Source of the DNA: Aradus depressus
Taxonomy: Eukaryota > Arthropoda > Insecta > Hemiptera > Aradidae
Assembly: GCA_963662175.1 (NCBI GenBank)
Contig: OY759215.1
Coordinates: 10,405,079-10,469,078 of the forward strand
Length of the DNA stretch: 64,000 nt
Reading direction: 5' to 3'
The translations under genes and the position numbers were made by a program. The notes under the pieces are model-generated. The model made no database searches, was not told the DNA's origin, and saw nothing but the letters and a program-made list of their open reading frames with translations. Of this stretch, positions 10,537 through 22,899 are shown piece by piece (position 1 is the first letter of the stretch; each line of letters starts with the position of its first letter).

Positions 10537-11336
10537 ACATCGGTGGCCCTAGACAGAGCAGGAGAAGTCTGCTGGCAGGAGTCAGCACATCCATCCTTCT
10601 GCACGGGGCCCCGACATGGGCAGATGCAACGAGGATTCCCTCATACCTGAGGCCAATCGCCCCCACTCACAGGCGAAGCGCACTGAGAGTCGCATGCGCC
10701 TACCGAACAGTTTCTGGCGACGCTGCCTATGTAATTGCTGGGCTGCCCCCCATAGACCTACTGGCACGAGAACGTATGCGACACTTCAAAAGGAAACAAG
10801 ACCCGGTTCAGGTGAAAGAGGTGGTGCAGCGCTTCGACCGCAGGGGAAACCGGGTCTTATATCAGGACGCGGGGGCCAGCCCTGGTCCAGCAGAGCCAGA
10901 GAGGTCCAGGACAATTAGGGAGTGGCAGGAAGAATGGGACAAGTCCACAAAGGGACGGTGGACCCATCGGCTCATCCCTCGAGTCGAGCCTTGGCTCACC
11001 AGAAAGCATGGGGAGGTGAATTACCACCTCACCCAGGTACTCACGGGACACGGTGGAATCCGGGGGTACCTCCACAAAATCGGGGCAGCAACAACACCAG
11101 ACTGCCCCGCGTGCCTTGGTGAGACGGAGACGGCGGAGCATGTCCTCCTCAAATGCCCCAGATTTGAGGAGGGAAGGATAAATCTGGAGTGCAGCATGGG
11201 CGCCCCACTGACTGCTACCAGCTACGTGGACGCTACGCTGCGCTCCCAGGAGTCGTGGGATGAAGGCTGCGATTTTGCAGCGCTCATCATGGGTGGGTTG
11301 GCCCTCCAGGAGAGGACTGACAAGGAACAACAGTAG
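10537..11336 (+). pseudogene. R1-type ORF2 C-terminus
   Basis: About 265 residues without a stop match the region after the reverse transcriptase of R1-group LINEs. They include a helical segment (LAGVSTSILLHGAPTWAD), the conserved block KGRWTHRLIPRVEPW, LTGHGGIRGYLHKIG and the CCHC cluster (CPAC then EH then KCPRF). The reverse transcriptase and endonuclease domains are absent. The apparent open frame upstream of 10537 is host flanking sequence. A 200-base 3' untranslated region with ATGGAGAAACGGCTCGAGCC follows. Confidence 0.85.
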
Positions 11337-11550
11337 CGGCAATAAGAACAGAAGAAGGGGCGTTACCAGCCACCCTTCCTCCCTTCCGCGAAGTAATGAC
11401 AGGGGCCGTCAGTTCCGCGGAAGGGAATCAGGATCGGCGAGGGAGAGGGTTTTAGTGGGTATGGAGAAACGGCTCGAGCCCCACACTATCCAGGGCTATC
11501 TTCCCTGGATGTGCGTGACTGGCATTTCCCCCTCCAGTGAAAAAAAAAAA
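10537..11550 (+). mobile_element. R1-clade LINE, 5'-truncated, with target-site duplication
   Basis: The copy starts abruptly inside ORF2 at 10537 and ends in an A-rich tail at 11539-11550. It is bounded by a 13-bp direct repeat AGAGATTATGTCC at 10524-10536 and 11551-11563. This is the expected signature of target-primed reverse transcription. A second, highly similar copy in the opposite orientation lies at 29683-30317. Base composition is much richer in G and C than its surroundings, consistent with a recent arrival. Confidence 0.9.
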
Positions 11551-11562
11551 AAGAGATTATGT

Positions 11563-11790
11563 CCGGAAAATCTTAACACAAAATTCCCAAGTATTGAATG
11601 GCATCAACACGAAATATTATATGAGGAACCAGAATCCCATAAAGACAACACCATTTAATTTTCAGTCAAAGCAGCTTAAGGGAAGGGGGAGGATCAGTGT
11701 AAAAACCCCTAATAACTGTCCATGTAATAAATGTAACAACACAAAATGAATATTCAGAAGCCCCTATGTAAGACACCTAGGTACTAATTT
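11563..11790 (+). repeat. Dispersed repeat R3 copy
   Basis: Contains 'cgaaatattatatgaggaac', 'cataaagacaacacc', 'aagggaagggggaggatcag' and 'cagaagcccctatgtaag', the hallmark motifs of repeat R3, in the same order as at 4180-4860. The R1 LINE ends at its left edge. Confidence 0.6.
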
Positions 11791-11796
11791 CCAAGA

Positions 11797-11955
11797 GGGC
11801 GCCTTAAAAAAGACCTTAGGCAACTAAACCTGGATATGCAAAATTTAGGACTCCCACAGTAGTCAGGTTCATGTCCACCAGAGCAACGAAAGAGTGCTCT
11901 GGTAGACAGCGACATGACCTCGTCGTTACAGCCCAGGCATGAGTCATAACTACTA
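11797..11955 (+). repeat. SINE-1, internally deleted
   Basis: Begins with the head motif GAGGGCGCC but then jumps directly to the late body ('aaatttaggactcccacagt', 'gtccaccagagcaacgaa', 'gcccaggcatgagtcata'). The tRNA-like promoter and the central block are deleted. Confidence 0.75.
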
Positions 11956-11959
11956 ATTT

Positions 11960-14900
11960 TCAACCAATTTGGTAAATTGGTTTTAGAGAGAGCGAAAACG
12001 TAAGTTAATTCGCCTTGGGGAAGTACGTAGCAGGTGAGTCAACGCTTTTTTTCTTTTTCTGATTTTGCTGAAAATTAATAGATGTCCTCATGGTCTTCTG
12101 CATTAACTAAACTAAATATTTATAGGTTTTTTTAAATAAATTATTATAGATTTCTCTTTTTAATCATTATGAAATTTTACAAGGTAATATAAGAATAAAA
12201 GAAGTTGGTTTTTTTTTTTTCCCTCAGAAAAATATCTTTTTCTCTTCTAGAAGATATTTTCCTGGAACATCTGGCCTTAGATTTCCTGGTAGAGCCCCTC
12301 CCACAAGGAGAAAGAGGACAAGCCGTGTGACAGGCTATCCATATTTAGCCACCTCATTTCCATAGTTCACAAGAAACAAAGAGCCTTGGTTGTTCCTGGA
12401 ACCATGCTAATGTACCTCAGCAACTGTTGAACTCAGGGTGCGCCCAAGCCCAAATAAATAAGTCATTCATTTTGATTCCTCTGTCCATTTATCAATCCCT
12501 CTTCCATCTGGTTCATCAAATCCTCTTCCCCCACTCCTTTTATACCATTCATCGATGCCTACCTCTGCTTTTGTGATTTTTCTTCAAGTATAATAGCAGG
12601 TAGATACTCAAGATACGCTATACTCTCCATTCGTAGAGAAGACTTTTAATAAGTCGTCAAAACGCATACAGGCCCCGCCTACTGATTGATATTTGATTCC
12701 ACTGTACGAGTCTTCCTCCTATCTGCGCCATCTGGGTCAAACTTTCAAATCTAAACTATCCCAAATCGTGTTAGTCTTCAGTAGGTCTGTCTCCCACATT
12801 ACGACGTTTTAGGGTTTTGTAAGTCAAAGACCAAAAAAACCTTATAGTTTCGGTCGTGTGTCTGTGGGCAGCCTCTAGATCCCACGAAAAAAAATCGTGA
12901 CAACTTCAAATTCGGGATGTATATATGTCAGTGTTAACTATAAACCAATCATAGTAAGTGGTTCCAGAATAATTTTGCACCGATTTCGTAAACCAAAAAC
13001 GAAACTCTTGTCGTACATAGTTGAGTAACATAACAAATTGGACGGTTTTGAGAGTAACTACAAAAAATATATTTTTTTTTTCTCTCTAAAATCTTAAATC
13101 ATTGCTGATGATGCTGAAAATATGAATAAACAAAAAATGTCGATGCCTTTCAGCTATAGCTCTGTCCTTATTTGAACTATCTCGAACAGGAGGATAATAG
13201 GATATTTCGTAAGAAACATTTTTTGTAAGGATCAATTGTTCAGCTGATTATTGTTGAGCAACAACGGACATCCCAGCTAATATGTGCCAGGCACCAAGAA
13301 GTGCAATATAGTGGGAAAAGGGGGATAAAGTATATACATTACAACGAAAAGTCACAAAGCGATGCGATCTTCAGCAATGTCTACCTGGAGAGTGCCGGCC
13401 GATGCCCAGCACGTACCTAAATAATCAGCTGAAAGAGACTAGAAAACATTTTAAAACTTGAAAATTCAAAATGACAGATCGGGAAACAACGTTACTTTAC
13501 CAGTGAAGTGATATGTATACGGGCAACCTGCTAATAAATGTAAACAATTATTTTATTAGCAATTGCGCAAAAATATTTCATGATGTCACTGACTATCTAC
13601 AGGTTTGTCATAATTTTCTAAACATCCATGGGTAATCGCTAGGAATATTATAATTTACAAGGGACTCGCCCGCTTGGGTTCGTAAACAAGGGCGTTGCCC
13701 CCTCACAGATCGGGACACTAGTGGGAAGACTCTAGATTCATGCAAATGTCCAATCCGCCTAGGTATTTGAAATTCAACAAACCTTCACATACTTAAGTCG
13801 ACAATGACGTCAACCACGAGAGAGATCTTATACGGAGAATTTTTTTTTATCTTATATATCTAACGGAAATGTTGGACAATCGAGGGAAAAAAAATACTAC
13901 AAAATATTTTTTGAATAGATACTTGAGACTAATCTCCTCTTTGATACAATTATAATAATAATTGAGGAAAATATAAAGGATACATGACATTTCAAAACCA
14001 ATTCTATGAATGGGTCGAGTAGGTACTCACAAGATTCGTCGAAAAAAATATATACATATTTGGCAACAGCTAACGAAAGTAGAATACGGTTTATACTTTA
14101 ATGTAAATAATCGCAATTGTATTCAATTCGACGTTTAGTGAGACTGAAAGCCAAAATCCGAACAAGTTTCATGCAATATTCTTATATATAGGGTGAACCA
14201 AGTCAGAGGTAAAAAAACTGAGACAAACGTAAAATGTATTTATCAAAAAAAATCCCAGCTTCTCCATATCGAAATACCGTATTTATCCCACGATGACACT
14301 GAAGTATGAGACGCATCGAACAAGAGCAAAACTTTTGATTTGAGGATATCAGATGTAATTTTCATGGCGTCGAGCCAATTTTCTGGACATTTAAGAAAAA
14401 AAACGCAACTCTTTTGCTCAAATGGTTCAACGTGAAAAGAGCGAGAGTTACCACTCTTCTTTTGTGAGTTATCGCGTACACACTCCTCAACAAGAGCTAG
14501 TTCTTTTGACTAGCTCGTGAGCGGATCGACCAACTCTACTTACTGGAAACACTTCATTGATGAGTTATTGCCAAAAAAAAAAAACTACAATACGGCTGCT
14601 CGTAATATCAAAACAATTACAGGAAAAAAGTTTTAGGTATTTTAATAATGAACAAAATGACATACATTTTATTTAAAAGTGTTCGAAAGAAAATCTATAT
14701 CAAAACAATTAAAGAAAAAATAGATTACTTGATATCTATTCACTGTGATGGTATTTTTGCATACGGGATTCCCCTCCTAAACATTATCAATGTTAACGGG
14801 AAGATGTATTAGATAACGTTTCATTATGTCTCTCTTACGCTTGTGCATTTTAGGAATACCATTTCCTGTACTGTTTTTACAACGGAATAACGCTGGAAAA

Positions 14901-16440
14901 TTAGAAGACTCATTTATTTTTGCCAAATTGAAAATTTTCGTCAAAACCAGGCTTTTATTTTACTTCATTCATATGACCCAATATATTATCGGTTATTAGG
15001 TAAAATAAAAAGTTTTGAAAAATAGAAACAAAAGTTGTCCGTTCATCATACGTTATGTATGAATCCTACGACTTAATCAGTGACAGACAACCCTCTTGGG
15101 AGAACTTTGTCAAGACTTTCCACTCTCCTTGACAAACTTCTGCGAGGGAGTTTTCCCCTCAACGATTAGGTCCGGACATAAGGACAGACAATGTGTGATG
15201 AACCGAGACAAAATCATCACTTTTTAACTAAGGAAGTACAAAGAATGGGAAGACAACGATTCATAAGGAAACTTTTGATAGGCATGAAACTGTAACCATT
15301 TTATGATGATTGTCAAATAGATAAGCCGCAATATTTACTACATATTATTATACACACGTCTACTCAACAACCCAAACTAACATTTAAAAATAAGGAAAAA
15401 CTGCCGTTGAGTAGTATGCGAATTTAGTGATATAAAAGTAGAGAAATCCTCCTAGTCCAAGTTAGTTCATTGGAACCTTAAGCCAAAAAATTAAAATTAC
15501 TGAATGCAAGAAATTTACACATCTACAATGACGATTGTTAATTAATATTATTGATAAATATAAATTCAGAATTTGGAAGTAGGTAGGTAAGTAAATGAAC
15601 AAACAGCTAAAATTGATTTTCGTGTAATCAAATGTTAAAATAATATAAACAGTTCACGTTCATACGTTTAACATTAAATATATTGAATAACTCTTAAGAC
15701 AAATTTAAATTCAATTTGGAGAATTGAAATGTCTTGTCTGAGCATTACATCAGCCAACTTATTTTATTGATTACAAAATGAATGATTGATAAGAAATGTT
15801 GAGATAATCCTCTGAATGGACAAGCACTTATTAAAATAAAACAATGCTTAAATGCTGGCTAGTATATAGAAAATAGAAAAAAATAACGCAGGAAAGATAA
15901 GAATACGTGAACGCGAAATGGGAAGGTTATACAAATTTAGAGGTTATTCTGAAGCTTCATTCTGACAGTTTGACACACTTGCGTATTTATTAATATTTAT
16001 CTTATTTTATTTATTTGTAAAACCCAAATATAAATTTTTTATATTACAGCCACAATTAAATTTGAGTGCTCCAATTGTGCTTAAAATGGAGATAAGTGAT
16101 GAATGACCTATTATGGAAACTATGTAGGTCACTGGTTCACTTGTCAATGTTGATTTTCTTTTCTTTTTTTTTTTTTTCCATACATATTCTTTTTGTAATC
16201 TTTCAAATTATTATTATTTATTTATAATAACAAACATGAGAGACTTACAGAAATGTATGTTTTGTTAGGTGAGATGTCCCGCGGAGTATGTGGCCCGCAT
16301 GTTGTAGCCGTCTACGACCACCAACTGTGCTTATGACGCCGGCCTGACTCCACCCTGACGTCATCTCATTGATCTGTCCCTTTTTCACTTATTTCCCAAC
16401 TGGCAGCCAGATCTGAGGGGGGAAAGAATACGTCATACAT
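11960..16440. other. No host gene recognised; degenerate repeat traces
   Basis: A 4.5-kb AT-rich stretch. I see degenerate Helitron-like units near 13250-13440 (inverted relative to those at 10045) and otherwise only short low-complexity frames. No conserved domain, RNA gene or complete mobile element is supported. Confidence 0.4.
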
Positions 16441-16449
16441 TTTCATTTA

Positions 16450-16990
16450 GATTAGGAAAAAAAAAAAGTCGTTGAATGACCATCTATGAGCTTCCCCGGC
16501 ATGAATTAATCATTGTATAAATAGGTTTATGCTGTCCACATAAATCCAATCGACAGATTTAGTTTTAAATCAATAGGTGTTTTCCCCAGGGGTTCTGAAC
16601 CCCTATTCAAAATTTCTTGTGGATGCAGCCATTACATCGGCAGTTATAGGATTTTTGAGTTAAGCCTCCTTTGAGTCCTCTTTTTTTTGGGGCCGAATCA
16701 GATAACAATCAATACGTGTTATCGTTATGAAGTTTTGGATCAAAATATAAAATTTAGTGCCGATACATTCATTACATCGCAAGTTATTAGAGTTTTTTTT
16801 TTTTTAATTTAAGCCTCCTATTCCCCACTTCCTTCCGGCCCTTTTAGCTGAATATCAATGGGTGACGCTCTCATGAGGTTCTGAATACACATACAATTTC
16901 ATGTCGATACATTTCATTCTATCTTGGGTTATCATCTTCAAAGGGGAATTTTTTTGTTTTTTTTTATTCAAGGTTTTGGAAAACATGGAA
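16450..16990 (-). repeat. Dispersed repeat R3 copy, minus orientation
   Basis: Reverse-complement versions of the R3 unit occur at least three times ('atcaataggtgttttcccca', 'cattacatcggcagttata', 'aagcctcctttgagtcct', 'gccgatacattcattacatc'). Spacing is roughly 130 bases, similar to the copy at 4180-4860. Confidence 0.6.
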
Positions 16991-17312
16991 TTTCTGACAG
17001 ACTACATCACTTCCCATGAACTTCTTAGGAAGTAAAAAAAAAAAAGTTATTACAGAGAAGTGTAACCAGATCCTACACTGATGGGTTTCCTAGGGCTCCT
17101 CTTATCTGCCACTGTTGGCCGCTTTTTTGACAATGTAAGAAAACTGAACCCTGTTTCACCCTGAAGACTCAATACCAAATACATTTTTTCAAGTATACCT
17201 ATCGTAATACTGTGCAGTTATCAGGTGCAGGATTTTTTTGAAATGGAATATATGCCCTGCCTGGGCTATGAAACTGAAATAGATTTTCAATGATTAAATT
17301 ACACAAAAATGT

Positions 17313-17625
17313 ATGTAAAAGTTATTACTACTGAATAAAAAACTTAGAACGAGTCAAAAAAATTCCACTCTATTTATATAAAATACACAATATATTTCGC
17401 TGGTTAGAGTATTCTCAAGGGTACAGGATACAGACTTATGACTCATATGTCTGTATGTATCCTGTTCACTTGAGAATGGTCTAATGCTCTAACCAGCGAA
17501 ATATATTGTTTTTCATATAAATAAAGTGGAATTTTTTTGACTCGTTCTAAGTTTTTTATTCAGTAGTATTCACTATGAACTTCCACAAGATCTCTGGCGA
17601 AAACAACTCTAATGTAAAAGTTATT
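17313..17625. mobile_element. Fold-back element flanked by 14-bp direct repeat
   Basis: Two long inverted arms (about 17328-17436 and 17453-17567) begin with ACTGAATAAAAAACTTAGAA and pair over most of their length through CGCTGGTTAGAGTATTCTCA. They enclose a loop of under 20 bases. A direct repeat ATGTAAAAGTTATT at 17313-17326 and 17612-17625 flanks the arms plus a 45-base extension. The arms carry no protein. The long target duplication argues for retrotransposition rather than a cut-and-paste element. Confidence 0.7.
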
Positions 17626-17642
17626 GTATATAGTTTTAGTTC

Positions 17643-18556
17643 ATGGCCCCCACATTGGATTGCGGGCCCTGTAACCAGGATCAGGGTCGGGCCCCCCATC
17701 TCATAGTCATGTGCTATATTATAATTACATGGTTATTTTTTAACCCTTTTACAATTTTATTTAAACTAAAAATAGATTGTAAGGTATAATTAATGTTACA
17801 GTATCAGTTAGATTTTAAAATCAAACTTTATTGATTAAATTATTTCACACATCAATTGCTACCGTGATTATATCATTTACTTTTATTTTACTGACATTAA
17901 CGTTTAAATTTTTAGATTTCTTTGACTCACTAACATTAAAATAAAAATTGACAAAAACTAGTATTACGATCTAAAAAAAAAATAACATTAAGAGCTCTAA
18001 AAATTACGATGTTTGTGTGTGTTTAATACACTGGCTACAACAAAAGCTTACTTATAGCCTAGCTGCCCTAAATTATCATAGCTTTCCTAGCTTTCTTTTG
18101 ACTAAATTTATCAATAACATCTGAAAAGTCAATAGTTTTGGCCAATTCATTTTTAATCAGTCAAACTGATACTATGCGTCGATGCGTCTATTTTTAGAAC
18201 ACTGCTCTGAGGGAAACAGCTGGACAATAGGCTGGGAAATAGGAGTGGGGGAGGGTTGAGGGAGTGCGTGGGGCCCGTCTATACCTGTCTCGTGCGGACT
18301 GTTTTATACTAGTAATTTGCAAACAAGAGTAACTATCCATGCACGCAACTAATTAAATAATAACTTAATAACTCGCACAACTAGAATATGTATCTATTAT
18401 ACTAAATTTTCTTATAATTATATATTTTGCCTTTTTAAGCTATGATCCCTTGCAAAATCTACTAAAATAAAAAAATAAAAAGGACTGGGCCCGGACCCCC
18501 TTGGGCCCGGGCCCTGCAACCAAAGTTGCACCAGCCCCACCCTTGTGGGGGCCATG
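17643..18556. mobile_element. Candidate inverted-repeat transposon, about 0.9 kb
   Basis: The left end CATGGCCCCCACA is inverted at the right end (TGTGGGGGCCATG). The next 40 bases on both sides are similarly rich in GGGCCC and CCAGG/GGTTGCAGG motifs. The interior is AT-rich with no transposase. A degenerate hAT or related non-autonomous element is my best guess; target duplication not established. Confidence 0.4.
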
Positions 18557-18609
18557 TTTTAGTTATAAGTGCCTTTATTATGTAATTAAGTGCCTTTACA
18601 TTTGTAATG

Positions 18610-19195
18610 TTTATTTAATTATTTTGTGGAACTGTGCATACTAAATGGTAGGAATCCCAGTCGGGGCACTTGCTAGACCTCACAGCCGTTATGGAACCAG
18701 AGTCATCCAACTCGGGAATGACCTGGGTCTCAGTGGTAGGACGGATGAGATCTGGGGCCACGTTCAGAGAGGCAAAACAGTCAGGTGAGCATTTCACCCC
18801 TACCTCCGTAGCTAATAGCTATGGTGTTCGGTCCGACACAGAGACGTAAGACGTCAATAAGAGTCAAATAAAAAAAAGTTGTTAATTTAGAAAAAGTTGA
18901 GAAGCCTCCCCCTTAAAAGGCCCTTACTTCTTCACAAATGTAATCAGGTCATGGAGATTTTAATTTCAAGACGAAGAACAATCCGAACTGTTCATAACAT
19001 GTAGTCCACTAATGCCCACTGTACGACCAGGCCAGGATGGAGTTAATTCGCGAGATAGGATCGTATCTGGGACTGGAACAACTGCAGCTGATGATGGAAA
19101 CCGGGAACCCGGTATTACTGGCGGAAGAAGGAAAATGGAGTGTAGGACGGGTCATCACCTCCAGCCCGTCACAGCATCATGTTGATTAGAATAAA
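18610..19195 (+). pseudogene. Possible LINE 3' remnant
   Basis: A stretch of higher G+C in AT-rich surroundings. The frame beginning near 19035 reads MELIREIGSYLGLEQ followed by a short tail and stop, which resembles the very end of some LINE ORF2 proteins. Sequence before it is degenerate. The assignment is weak and rests on composition plus one short motif. Confidence 0.25.
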
Positions 19196-19603
19196 ATATG
19201 AATTATAGGCAGGCCTTACCTTGATCCCGAGTCCCCTCAACAGTTGATGTTAAAAAAAAAGAAGCTCTTCACGACTATCTGGAGAAAAAAAAAGGGGTTT
19301 ATATGAATTATTTTTAAGATCTTCCAGTCTAAATGATACGGCATTTACAGAATAAGATACATTTGTTGAAATGGGAAATTCACTTATTATATCTTCTTTC
19401 GTTAATAAATTATTATATGTAATTATTTTTTTAGACTGTAATAAGTAAACCTCAGCACCATCATTAGGCTATCATTATTTATCATTTGATAACCTTACTG
19501 ATTTAATGTTGCACACCACATTATTAAATCATATGTAATGTTATCAGAAGGTAAGCCTTCGTTTTGATAGTTGACCTATCCAGTTTGTTAATTATTGTAA
19601 CTC

Positions 19604-19932
19604 ATTCCCGGGCTTTAACTACCAGGTAGTATCGCTTATAACCAGAGCGCTCATTCGTCACTCTGGTGAAAATGAGCTCGACTCTACTGTGGGAGTCCTA
19701 AATTTTGCCTAACCAGATTTAGTTACCTATGATAGGGGATCTTTAAAAAGTATCTGACATCGTACAAGCTCGGGGACACCGCTTAACGTCCCATCCGGAT
19801 GCATCCGAAGGACGGCATCTTCAAGGTTTTTTAACCTCGTAGACAAAAAAACTAAGGGCCTCGACCGGGTTTCGAACTTGTGATCTTGATCTCAGTTGGC
19901 GAGCACGTTAACTCTGAGCTACCATCGCCCTC
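19604..19932 (-). repeat. SINE-1, full length, minus orientation
   Basis: Read on the minus strand it has head GAGGGCGATGGTAGCTCAGA, a degraded box B (AGTTCGAAACC), the 'gatgggacgttaagcggtgt' block, the 'gagcttgtacgatgtcaga' block and the closing 'taaagcccgggaatgag' motif. It carries a small internal duplication ('ggatgcatccgaagg'). Confidence 0.85.
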
Positions 19933-20081
19933 TTTTTTTTCAAGTCCATGATTAAATCGGTCAAAATTAAAGTTTCATTTATGGTTATTTCATGATATTA
20001 CAATCAGCTGAAATTATAGACAATTCCATATTTTTTACATTCTTTTGTAATGCATGAAGCTATACTGTTCAATCTAGTATA

Positions 20082-20414
20082 GGTTAGGTTAGGTTTTATG
20101 ACTCAAGCCCGGGCTTTAACTACGAGGTCATATCGCCTACTACCAGAGCGCTCTTTCGTCACTCTGGTGAACATGAGCCCGACTACTGTGGAAGTCCTAA
20201 ATTTTGCCTACCTTAAATTTTTATTCACCTCGGGCAGGGGTCTTAAACGAGTAACTGACATCGTGCAGGCTCGAGACCATCGCTTAACGTCCCATCCGAA
20301 GGACGGCGTGCTTAAGTTTATTTTACCTCCCAGATAAAATAAACTAAGGGCCTCGGTCGGGTTTCGAACCCATGTTCTTGAGCTCAGAAGACAAGCACGC
20401 ATACCACTAGCTCT
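20082..20414 (-). repeat. SINE-1, full length with CCTAA tail and target duplication
   Basis: A 333-bp copy flanked by the 12-bp direct repeat CAATCTAGTATA at 20070-20081 and 20415-20426. On the minus strand it runs from the tRNA-like head (GAGAGCTAGTGGTATGCGTG, box B GGTTCGAAACC) to a 3' tail of AAACCTAACCTAACC. The tail matches the arthropod telomere repeat in sequence. This copy best defines the ends of the family. Confidence 0.92.
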
Positions 20415-20426
20415 CAATCTAGTATA

Positions 20427-21028
20427 TGCACCACTACTAGAAGTAAAATATTTTTTTATTATGTTTCCGATTAGGTTCAAATCAAAATATTGTGTCAATA
20501 TCAAGACGAGACCTTTTAAACGTTGTAAAAACAAGAAGTTGAAAGTTTAGAAAAAAAACAAATGGATATATAAAATATTACAATTACTAGTGATTTCCCG
20601 AAACGATAGATAAACTTACACATTTCCTTAAAAAAGAACTGACATAGAGACGGTCCAGCCATACTGTATCTTGTATTCTGAGAGAAATGACAAATGGCTG
20701 TCAGACGGAAGAAATCAATTTCCCACTGATTAGGGGACGTCAAGGACGTAATGACATCAAGTTGGAAGGCCGGCGGTCGCTTTCGAAGATTGCTCTAACC
20801 TACCGAAAAGGCAGCAGACTAAGAAGCTGTGGTTAAATTTAACAGCATTAGAGCTATTTGTAATTTTGTAGAGATTTTTTGGTAACAGAGTACCTCTTCT
20901 GGGTTCCGATTAGCTTTCTGCAGATACCGACTGGAGTCCATCCTCTACTTTCATATATAAAGCACCGTCAAGAGAGCCAAGTCGGATGTATTAACGAACA
21001 GGACTACTTGACGATTCCGACATCCATA
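20427..21028. other. No gene recognised
   Basis: Sequence between a SINE and a pogo element. A somewhat more GC-rich patch at 20750-20990 has no recognisable protein or repeat match by eye. Confidence 0.4.
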
Positions 21029-21030
21029 TA

Positions 21031-21706
21031 CAGTAAACCCCTTCTGTAACGGACAGTCACGGACCAAGATGTCCGTTGAGCAGGGTTAAAAAAAAAATCT
21101 CCGCGATTTGTGACTTGCCCACTTTAAACCTCTCCGCAAGCGAACGTGCAGAAAACTGATGAAGTTTGTTATACTTAATGACTTAGATTTTTTGTTTTAA
21201 AGTAAGGACCTTTCGTGGTGTCATTTTGACGACCAATCTACTTCACTGTAAAATAACGACTGAGATGTGTTGGGGTTTGAGCGGAAAACAAACAATTAGG
21301 AATGAAGCCTGTTTCTAGGAAAACCGAAGGGAGAGAAGACAAAATGTAAACACTTCTTGGAAGAGCCCATTTTCTTTTCAATAATTTTTTTTTCTCTAAT
21401 TTATTTGCAATCTATGTACATTTTATATAATGAGCAAATATGGTAACTGTATGCATGAGTGTCTATTCGTGAATAATAAAAATCATTCAAAATTACATTT
21501 TTCAATGAATGAACAATTCAATGTTTATTGTTGTTGTTTTGTAAGTGTCCGCTTAGGAGAGGTAAATTTATCTCTTCATGACGAAAAATTGGTTGTCCGC
21601 GTCCGTTAGAGGGGTGCCCGTTGCGAAGGGGGTAAAAATACATTGTTTTCCCATACTTAGGGCCAGGACATCCCAAAATTTCCCGTAAGAAGAGGTGTCC
21701 GTACTG
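21031..21706 (-). mobile_element. Pogo/Tigger-type transposon, internally deleted
   Basis: The element is bounded by TA dinucleotides and has imperfect inverted ends (CAGTAAACCCCTTCTGTAAC left; CAGTACGGACACCTCTTCTT on the minus strand at the right). On the minus strand, about 21220-21090 encodes the start of a CENP-B/pogo DNA-binding helix-turn-helix (MTPRKVLTLKQK, then SARSLAERFKVGKSQIA). The rest of the transposase, including the DDE core, is missing. It is a deletion derivative. Confidence 0.8.
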
Positions 21707-21709
21707 TAC

Positions 21710-22680
21710 CAGCAATATGCATTTGCCAAGTCGTCCTTATACTTAACAAATGTTCCATGGCTTCTTTGATTCATTCTGTCTTGGCATTATCGCTCTTGAT
21801 TGCCCCGAGTTGTTTTGGGTCTAACAGTCATGTCTGATATAAACAGGATGTCTACTGGTTGTCACGATATAGTGTTTGACATTGTGCTTGATGTCCTTCG
21901 GAGTGATATAGGATTTGGTCAAGTCTGGGTGTCTCTTTAATGAACTTGCATATTTCAAGTGGTTGTAGTCAAGGACATTTCCTTGGCTACACGTGTTACT
22001 TCACCTTAAATACGCAAATTTATTACATCATCAATTAATTTTTTATTTTTAATATCTATAATTAGGTTAAATTTGTGGATGGATATCTGGACAAGTACGA
22101 AAGGTCATTCAAATTTTTTTCGAAGTCCCAAATCAATATTTATAATGTGAATTTCTATACGGTTCGCAACGTTTAGTTTATAGCTGAAGCAATTTTGAAG
22201 ATTACCCATGTCTGACGACCACTTTTAGGAAAATAGAGGGCTTAGCCTCTCTCCCGAAATATGTAGGTTAATTTGTATGGGTCGATATTTTTTTTAAATC
22301 AAACAGAAATCGGAGAGAGTAGCACAAATTTCCAAAGACCTCCTGTGCTGAACGCCTTTTGTCGAAAAGTTTTTGTGATTACTTGTATCATGTCAAAATG
22401 GTGGCACAAAATAGAGTTTAAATAATGAAATCTTATGAATTATTGATTCCCCTCCCTGACATGAAAGAAACGGAAGTAGTCTCAGCTTATTAATAATGCA
22501 CATTTAACCATTAATCATCATTCCAACGAAGTGCAAATGGACATCTTTGAGGTAAATTGGAGGTACAGAAAAAAACAACACAAAAACTGTCTCTGAAAGT
22601 TACTCCCGGCTCTCAAAACTGTTGACTTGCAGCATATCGCTGGAAACCTCTTTAAATGTACGTTATCATAATATGATCAT
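21710..22680. other. No gene recognised
   Basis: AT-rich sequence with no supported coding region or repeat boundaries. Confidence 0.4.
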
Positions 22681-22683
22681 CTC

Positions 22684-22890
22684 GCATACTACCGTCACTC
22701 TGGTGGACATGAGCCCGACTCTACAATGGGATTCCTAAATTTTGTCTAACCTAAATTTTTAATCACTTAGGGTGGGGGTTTTTAACGAGTACCTCACATC
22801 GTACAGGCTCGGGACCATCGCTTAACGTCCCATTCGAAGGACAGCATGCTTAAGTTTTTTTTTACCTCCCAGATAAAATAAAAAAAAACA
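22684..22890 (-). repeat. SINE-1, head and tail truncated
   Basis: Minus-strand copy containing the central and late body motifs ('catgagcccgactctacaat' and 'gaccatcgcttaacgtccca' as seen on the plus strand). The tRNA-like head is replaced by an A-rich run and the extreme 3' end is lost. Confidence 0.8.
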
Positions 22891-22899
22891 ATTACTCCC

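Noticed and set aside
10857..11342. Minus-strand protein MPLLLFLVSPLLEGQ
   Set aside because: Opposite-strand shadow of the R1 ORF2. The same shadow appears at 29903-30346, where the other LINE copy lies.
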